Below are positions 28,101 to 30,979 of a stretch of 30,979 nucleotides of DNA, piece after piece. Position numbers and translations under genes: made by a program. A model generated the notes under the pieces. The model made no database searches. It was not told the DNA's origin and saw only the letters and a list, made by a program, of their open reading frames with translations. This DNA comes from a virus. The first letter of the stretch is position 1, and each line of letters opens with the position of its first letter. The stretch covers positions 1 through 30,979 of IMG/VR virus record IMGVR_UViG_3300020408_000025; one strand, 5' to 3'.

Positions 28101-29359
28101 ATAAATTTGCAGGTTGGGCATTTGGTCAACTTATTGAACTGGATGATTTTAGTAATCAGTTCAATGGTTTCAAAAAATCATTCTTACTTACTAGAACAAA
28201 AACTAATAAAGAATATTACAGTATTGTGGCACAACAAGGTTCTGGAATCATACTTGCTAACAATCTGTTGATATTCTTAAATGATGTCTTACAAAAACCA
28301 AATGTTGATTATGTATTTACAAGTGGCACAAGATTAGAATTTAGAGAAGCACCAAAGTTTGGAAGTAATTTTAAAATTTATTTCTATACAGGTTCTGCTT
28401 CTGACTTTAGAGAAATTGATGTCGATGAATCTATCAAACCTGGCGATAGACTTAGATTACAAAGACAAGGTAACATTTTCTCACAAGATCAAAGAATCAT
28501 CTATGAATTGATTGCTTCTGATACTGTAGAAACCGAAACATATGGTGGTGTTGGTATTGTAACTGATTCTACATTTAAGAGACCCGTAGAGTGGACTAAG
28601 CAGACTTCTGACTTAATTATTGATGGTATTGTTATCTCCAAAGAAAGAGATTATCTTGAACCACAATATTTCCCAGCAAGTAATCTTATTGCTCCTTTCG
28701 ATGAAACTTCTACTAAGATGTACATCAATGATTCTTGGGCATTCCAAAATGTAGATAATCTTGGTCAAACATTGAATGATGTTAGAGTAGTTGGCGTTGG
28801 AACTACAGTAGTTGTAGAAGAATTTAAGAATGTTACTTATTCTGGTGATTATGGTGTGATTACCAGCATTGGTGCTAGTACAAGTGGCATTAACACTACA
28901 ACACCTATGATTGAATTTGATTTACGACCAAGTGATGTAATTTATGATAGTGCTGCTCCTGCAGGTAAAGTTTCAAGACCAGGTATCACCGCAGGAGACT
29001 ACTTTGTAATTAGAAATACTACTCTTGGTGCAGGAGTTACATCAATCGTAGGTGATGTAAATTCTGTTGTTGCTATTAGTACTAATTTTGTTGATAATGT
29101 TTATTATGCAAGCAAAGTTACTTCTATTGGGTCTTCAATAATTCGTGTATCTGCTAATGTTAATTCTCTTGCAGGAATTAATACTGCAAATCAACCAAAT
29201 TCAGGAACTTTTGGTACATATAGTTGGGGCACCATAAATACAGGAACTAGATCTGTATCTACTGCTAAGTCATTTACTTTCTACAATCAAAATGGAATCG
29301 CTGGTATTGAAACATCAGCACATGTGTCTAGACTTCTACAATTAAGAGTAGCTTACTAA
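19109..29359 (+). CDS. 7: Giant gp7-position baseplate protein with YHYH domain
   Basis: 3416 aa, over three times T4 gp7 (about 1032 aa). The N-terminal ~250 residues (IPEFIQAESPLFKEFLQQYY; ARDFYSSKGTDSSLKILFSVLFG) resemble cyanophage gp7-position virion proteins. A YHYH domain at about residues 1150-1340 contains IIGWAYDGNPIYGPYG (about 1209-1224). Two repeat types recur: H-x-F-x-T/S-G-D/E (about 460, 602, 777, 913, 1623, 1777, 2518) and GGxGY/SGSGY (about 684, 724, 1027, 1071, 1109, 2007, 2084, 2866, 2908, 2961). Conserved SDYYQRFAYSIRG lies near 2350. The whole is A/T-rich and continuous, with no stop or frameshift. Assignment as gp7 is by synteny and N-terminus. Confidence 0.85.
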   Translation: MLDKKVKISSILDSQIPEFIQAESPLFKEFLQQYYISEEHEYGTSDLAGRIGDLKDIESFSRLTYAAVPVTVTQEVLDLDDVINVSSTAGFPSTYGLIKINSEIITYTGKTNTSFTGCVRGFSGIDRIEGELQPEFLNFNSTSTDSHDVNSVVQNLSLVFLQEFYRKYKSQFLPGFEERQFTSVNVDNILSRARDFYSSKGTDSSLKILFSVLFGKTIEVVKPFDNTILASSADWSITDNIIVEQIDGDPSKLAATTVLENSLVNPTSKATISRVTQVSLGNKIYYKLFISNGSITNPLSVSKRTKVLGTNSSNTTLTVDSTIGFPESGSFYNLTNFGSYTKVDYNGKSSNQFFNCVGLSTTLTENSPIIDGVYLYGFEDNDLTKPVKMRIVGSIIGSAKNSDITKLFSGGDRIDVRHLGEKTDQNDKRFNSWFYNNVSFTNVDSVVPASNSITTEVNHYLHTGDRVDILLKETKGPVALNAQVTSVNSSLEFQIGSGTLQSGIPYVVKKKLNFVPTNILSEGVLSNIQNSFVDKDKNTYVAFSGYPSYDVDTTNRTKTATVGVATGTYYVHVVDTNNIRLALSQSSIENVSFATTSINVNAHGFLNGEKVYVNQTSITPSSLHGSSLINQNNFKKINKTPKPAVDHKDIVGAVGVSLNGVEFDSPISSDAIFYGQIEQVNILNSGSEFDIINAPQVSVADTIGSGSVVHGNFEGSIEGITLTNPGFDYIETPSVTISGGNGSSSVCEARLRGFTHSSSFTDFNVNLLTDRVTITNEHKFLDGEEVTYVASGTPVGIGSTAVGFSTDRLSSGAIYFIAKHDNTSYSLATSKADALAKTNLIDFNAFGNQDHTLRSRQIRKVIDKIVVNESSNDFSNKKVIVDGIAWPPSDQKDIFSSFVGVNTANNYIYARNHKFKSGDNVVYSVDGTPITGLATTSYYKVTVLDNHRFKLSEAGTASSITSVNYDNKIYADLSSVGVGTHTFKYPDIVVTINGLVSVGETTSVPSYYNATATPVVRGGLESVFIRSGGIGYGSTNIVNYNKTPQVKVLTGKDADIRPLVSAGKIQSIYIADGGSEYTTPPTVRVVGKGRLAELTATTVDGVITAITIINGGTGYDDNTVIEVIPTGKDVKLNSEIHEWKINNIQRYSNVLSNSLYKDLVQIKSTTSSRQNKLVSFYPGKFYRNLLSDNIVTQGGGTLAEKTTGLSHSPIIGWAYDGNPIYGPYGNGKAIPDNTGTGGIKKIYSSYEVDVVTTPDLRPPGFANGYFAQDYVYKASGDLDEYNGRYLVNSDFPNGTYAYFSTLDVNGNLAYPYITKSHYNHSDEFNYDLSVNQLDNYLNSGDYKRNVSHLGLNDPSRDYPFLSEILESRSHVEVSAVKSSRIDSITIENSGKNYKVGAQINLSDTSIDAEIEEILGKNIDSIITTDSVVENIILSVKDNTITGISTLPHGFVDSDIVEISGISSSLYKNIEGFRTVGITTVSTTLSAGIAATTVTGFSTSIQLSETTITRKFTTGDVIKVGNEQMLITNVDLVNNNYKVTRSHNNTTASAHNNGVAVEKVPTRFTFEFGTKLENKNIDLGYKQTFDAPKSVGIGTTYSSVVVGTAGSTNVTVSIPPRAIYLPNHRFKTGDKVEYVSAGGSIFASPNFALTNTFLLNDVASSLYTVKFAKDFVGITTSKAGVASSSYIYFTGSNGTNHSFEVEKENLTAVAKKVSAQVVLDTQHTLKAKDEVRLNVTPSRTQEYTFKFNSALKKLVVNPVSFASTAVAIGSTSEITIEGHDFETGDIVIYTNSVGIATPLQDNREYYVIKISDDKIKLSDSKADISKFPYDNITISNQGHGTHEISKVNPRLEFYKGGKVSIAASHPSLIDYDINFYTDKEFKSRYESTLIRKVGTFGNSNTSTVISIDVSENLPKELFYRIEGDGIKYTNTYPSSADTDVDFYSNISVVKSKYNKKHRITGVGSTTFNFTLVGSAETTSYTSAGFSSAFYSTSSSFEQGGIHSVKVVNPGKYLKGLPIVTSIASTTGSAAILKVNTSEIGQIIDDKVIEQGIEFLEDKTLAPKADSNVILKLKNILTLRSIGITTGGRNYTSAPIVVAIGNSNIQTRTILQSSSVFDVEIVSNDSNLNEDLRIVPTVNSNGVRVTNAVSNLAINTLSLRAPNAGFTTANPFPFAINDKIYVENIKITNSADGYNSSDYDYRYFTVTGINTISGTESVSYSIAGIGSTGGSFDATNSFGRVIKADELAVFTPEFGKVQFLENEKIIVNNGDASGLVALNGWDPQTETLKVKKVSEPFKKGDIIRGQVGNFKATVEDVFEFDFDLNVGSTVEDVSEWKDDIGKLNSSLQHIHDSDYYQRFAYSIRGEVAYEHWKESVNSLDHTSGYKNFSDLQVLNGAGTRVGMSITDTQLDLDIVIPSSASVHTRMFYDLASEDTNVANLSKFIIFDSKVITDYNESITNKVLMIDDISPQFTGYTTSIGGGIVGMSTFSIATGGDTVFYHTFDPASINTSTNTITIPRHNFNTGERLLYSPTNKSQNTGTVIGIDTTSSPGIGIAATDKLPSAVFAIKVTDNQFKLAIGSSEASAGTAVTFMSVTGIGSTHSLAVPSDLATSRSIITVDNIIQSPVARKDVSIGLSQAVGIGSTTVTVNDISNIKGKSLIKIEDEILKVQLVGVGLTNRLAVIRGQMGTVAAAHTVGAATTVLSGDYRIDHGKLYFTDVPYGPTGIGSLTTRSTFSGRAYYRLDYTTNKILDDISEEFDGSTDKFDLKENGQTVTGISSSFGAILIDNIFQKPFYGDVGSIQKSDYQITGVGQTIDFTGTGPNGDLPKGGIINEFSVGIGSGYQVPRQALAVASVSSGSIQSIGLSTGGSGYLSAPRVSIADTLGVGIGASVIANVFAGVVTSFTIATSGSGYSTANPPLVTIDAPAPYTNLDLVGGNGSGAKMDVVVGTGGSIVNFKMSDRGSGYEVNDVLTLSGLPFNTVGIGTSNFVVTVVNKYQDKFAGWAFGQLIELDDFSNQFNGFKKSFLLTRTKTNKEYYSIVAQQGSGIILANNLLIFLNDVLQKPNVDYVFTSGTRLEFREAPKFGSNFKIYFYTGSASDFREIDVDESIKPGDRLRLQRQGNIFSQDQRIIYELIASDTVETETYGGVGIVTDSTFKRPVEWTKQTSDLIIDGIVISKERDYLEPQYFPASNLIAPFDETSTKMYINDSWAFQNVDNLGQTLNDVRVVGVGTTVVVEEFKNVTYSGDYGVITSIGASTSGINTTTPMIEFDLRPSDVIYDSAAPAGKVSRPGITAGDYFVIRNTTLGAGVTSIVGDVNSVVAISTNFVDNVYYASKVTSIGSSIIRVSANVNSLAGINTANQPNSGTFGTYSWGTINTGTRSVSTAKSFTFYNQNGIAGIETSAHVSRLLQLRVAY

Positions 29360-29365
29360 ATTCAG

Positions 29366-29373
29366 TATAAATA
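29366..29373 (+). promoter_or_regulatory. T4-type late promoter (TATAAATA)
   Basis: Exact late-promoter consensus 18 nt before the gp8 start, just after the gp7 stop. gp8 can therefore be expressed independently of the very long gp7 message. Confidence 0.8.
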
Positions 29374-29391
29374 ATCAAAAAAACGCTCGAC

Positions 29392-30960
29392 ATGCCTGCC
29401 ATAATCACTGATCAATTTAGAATATTGAATGCGGAAACTTTTTCAAAAAGTTTGACGGGTATTGGTACGACCGCTAATTATTATTACACTTTCTTGGGTC
29501 ATCCAAATCCAAATAATACTTCAGTTGGTAATTATGGAACGAATGATTGGTCAACAAATCCCCCAGAACCAAAAGATTCTTTTGAACAGGAGGATTCATA
29601 TCATGACTCTATGCTCTTTTTGAAAAGAGTCACAACAAATGATGTTGCAAGAGTAGTTCCTAGAATCGATTGGACTTCAGGTATTACTTATGACATGTAT
29701 AGAAATAACTATGATGTATATAATGCAGCACCTCAGACAAGTTCAAAGACTTTGTATGAGTCTCGTTTTTATGTTGTAAACTCTGAGTATAAAGTTTATC
29801 TTTGCTTAAATAATGGATCAAATCCAGATTATCCAACTGGTCAGAAATCACTAAACGAACCAAATTTTGTAGATACCGTTCCACAAATTGCAGGCAACGG
29901 TTCAGATGGTTACTTATGGAAATATCTATTTACAATTCCTCCAGCGGACATCATTAAATTTACTACAGAGAAATATATTCCAGTTCCAAGAAATTGGGGA
30001 GATGTTAACACAGCATCAATCAAAAATGCCTCAATAGAAGGTAAAATTGAAACTACAGTAATTAAATCAAGAGGATCTGGATATGTCCTACAGGGTGGTG
30101 CAACCACTGGAACAGTCTCCAATGTTCCTATTCTTGGTGATGGAAGTGGTGGACTTGCCTCAGTAACAATTACTGGAGGAGAAGTAACTTCTGTTGTAGT
30201 TACAAGTGGTGGAACAGGATATACAAAAGCATTATTAAACTTTAGTACTACATCAGGTGGATCAACTCCAGTAACATCTGGTTCTGGAGCGTTATTTGAA
30301 GTACCAGTTCCCCCAAAAGGTGGTCATGGAAATGACATCTACCGTGAACTTGGTGCATACAGAGTCATGGTCTATTCAAAGTATGATGCAGACCCTGATT
30401 ATGTGATTGGAAATACTTTCTCAAGAGTAGGTATTGTAAAGAATCCTCGTGTACATGGAAGTCAAACACAGTTGATAAATACTTCTACCGCAACTAATCT
30501 TAGTGCATTAAAACTGAGACCAGTTGGTGCTGGAAATACAGCCGACACTTTATATCCAGTAAATGCAGAGATAAGACAAACAGTTGGTGTTGGTTCTACT
30601 GCGGTTGGTTATGTTGCATCATGGAATAGAACCACTGGAGTATTAAAATACTATCAACCAGTTGGTTTATCGACTATTGCAAATAATGGATACAAACTCC
30701 TTGATTTTGTTGGTGCTGCAAATACAATTACCTGTACAACAGTAACTGGAAACGCATTGATACCTGATATTGCATTTGATAATCAAAACACCATAACTGT
30801 TGGTGGCAAATTTATTGAATTAGGACAAACTTTCAGCTCAGGAAAAGCAAATCCAGATGTTGAAAGATATTCAGGTGAAATTATTTACATTGACAATAGA
30901 GCACCAATCACTAGGTCCTCATCACAAAAAGAAGAAGTAAAAATCGTAGTAGAGTTCTAA
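29392..30960 (+). CDS. 8: Baseplate wedge subunit gp8, enlarged
   Basis: 522 aa; T4 gp8 is 334. DGYLWKYLFTIPP (about residues 172-184) matches T4 GDGYVWEYLFEIPP. The C-terminus GEIIYIDNRAPI...QKEEVKIVVEF matches T4 GEMIYMENRPPI...QTEEINILFTF, so both ends of the fold are intact. Between them, residues about 223-300 hold two GGxGY/GSGY units and a Gly/Ser/Thr-rich stretch resembling the repeats of the neighbouring gp7 protein. This looks like an inserted domain. gp8 sits on the outside of the wedge in T4. Confidence 0.9.
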   Translation: MPAIITDQFRILNAETFSKSLTGIGTTANYYYTFLGHPNPNNTSVGNYGTNDWSTNPPEPKDSFEQEDSYHDSMLFLKRVTTNDVARVVPRIDWTSGITYDMYRNNYDVYNAAPQTSSKTLYESRFYVVNSEYKVYLCLNNGSNPDYPTGQKSLNEPNFVDTVPQIAGNGSDGYLWKYLFTIPPADIIKFTTEKYIPVPRNWGDVNTASIKNASIEGKIETTVIKSRGSGYVLQGGATTGTVSNVPILGDGSGGLASVTITGGEVTSVVVTSGGTGYTKALLNFSTTSGGSTPVTSGSGALFEVPVPPKGGHGNDIYRELGAYRVMVYSKYDADPDYVIGNTFSRVGIVKNPRVHGSQTQLINTSTATNLSALKLRPVGAGNTADTLYPVNAEIRQTVGVGSTAVGYVASWNRTTGVLKYYQPVGLSTIANNGYKLLDFVGAANTITCTTVTGNALIPDIAFDNQNTITVGGKFIELGQTFSSGKANPDVERYSGEIIYIDNRAPITRSSSQKEEVKIVVEF

Positions 30961-30964
30961 GAAC

Positions 30965-30979
30965 ATGACCCAGAACACC
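30965..30979 (+). CDS. Start of next gene (partial)
   Basis: ATG at 30965, 4 nt after gp8, opens a frame that runs off the window (MTQNT). By synteny a further baseplate or tail protein is expected, but nothing can be said from five codons. Confidence 0.35.

Noticed and set aside
20000-30482. NATAAATA matches inside gp7 and gp8 (for example near 25560, 29253, 30474)
   Set aside because: Located within genes, far from start codons, and expected by chance in A/T-rich DNA.
1-30979. CRISPR arrays, insertion sequences, integrase or attachment sites
   Set aside because: No regularly spaced repeats, transposase or integrase motifs seen; the repeats at 11.3-12.9 kb are few and unevenly spaced.

Overview
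The window looks like part of a T4-like (contractile-tailed) cyanophage genome. The right half carries the baseplate-wedge run gp25, gp6, a giant gp7-position protein with a YHYH domain, and gp8. T4-type late promoters (NATAAATA) lie in front of gp25 and gp8. The left half is a dense field of tiny, same-strand genes of the kind found in Synechococcus and Prochlorococcus myoviruses. All genes I can support are on the + strand. Host and species cannot be fixed from the sequence alone.

Region by region. (1) 1-10.8 kb: about 37 small genes in short operons, many chained by ATGA or TAATG overlaps. Most have no assignable function. Recognisable ones are a degenerate HNH/zinc protein, an HExxH (SprT-like) metallopeptidase, a GNAT-like acetyltransferase, a DUF4278-like double-YRG peptide and several one-helix membrane peptides. 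Operons are separated by intrinsic terminators or bare hairpins. Many start with a -10-only promoter about 20-28 nt before the start codon, often followed by a CAGTTCA-like initial transcribed sequence. (2) 10.8-11.6 kb: about 800 bp of noncoding DNA with a late promoter plus hairpin (possible small RNA), two sigma70-type promoters with 17-bp spacers, and nested inverted repeats. (3) 11.6-13.7 kb: an accessory module of four genes. It contains a GP88-family protein and a second gene sharing that protein's upstream DNA and first 18 codons, plus a 27-bp repeated hairpin. (4) 13.7-14.2 kb: a second noncoding stretch with a possible pseudoknot and two perfect 7-3-7 palindromes. (5) 14.2-16.8 kb: small genes, a glycosyltransferase-like protein, a small basic protein and a 243-aa unknown protein, leading into the structural genes. 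(6) 16.8-31 kb: baseplate genes. gp7 alone fills 10.25 kb (3416 aa, against about 1032 aa in T4). gp8 is 522 aa against 334 in T4. Both carry GGxGY-type repeats not expected in the T4 versions.

How it fits together: the left half is probably host-takeover and accessory material expressed from host-like promoters, and the right half is late virion assembly. No tRNA, rRNA, CRISPR array, insertion sequence or photosynthesis gene was found.
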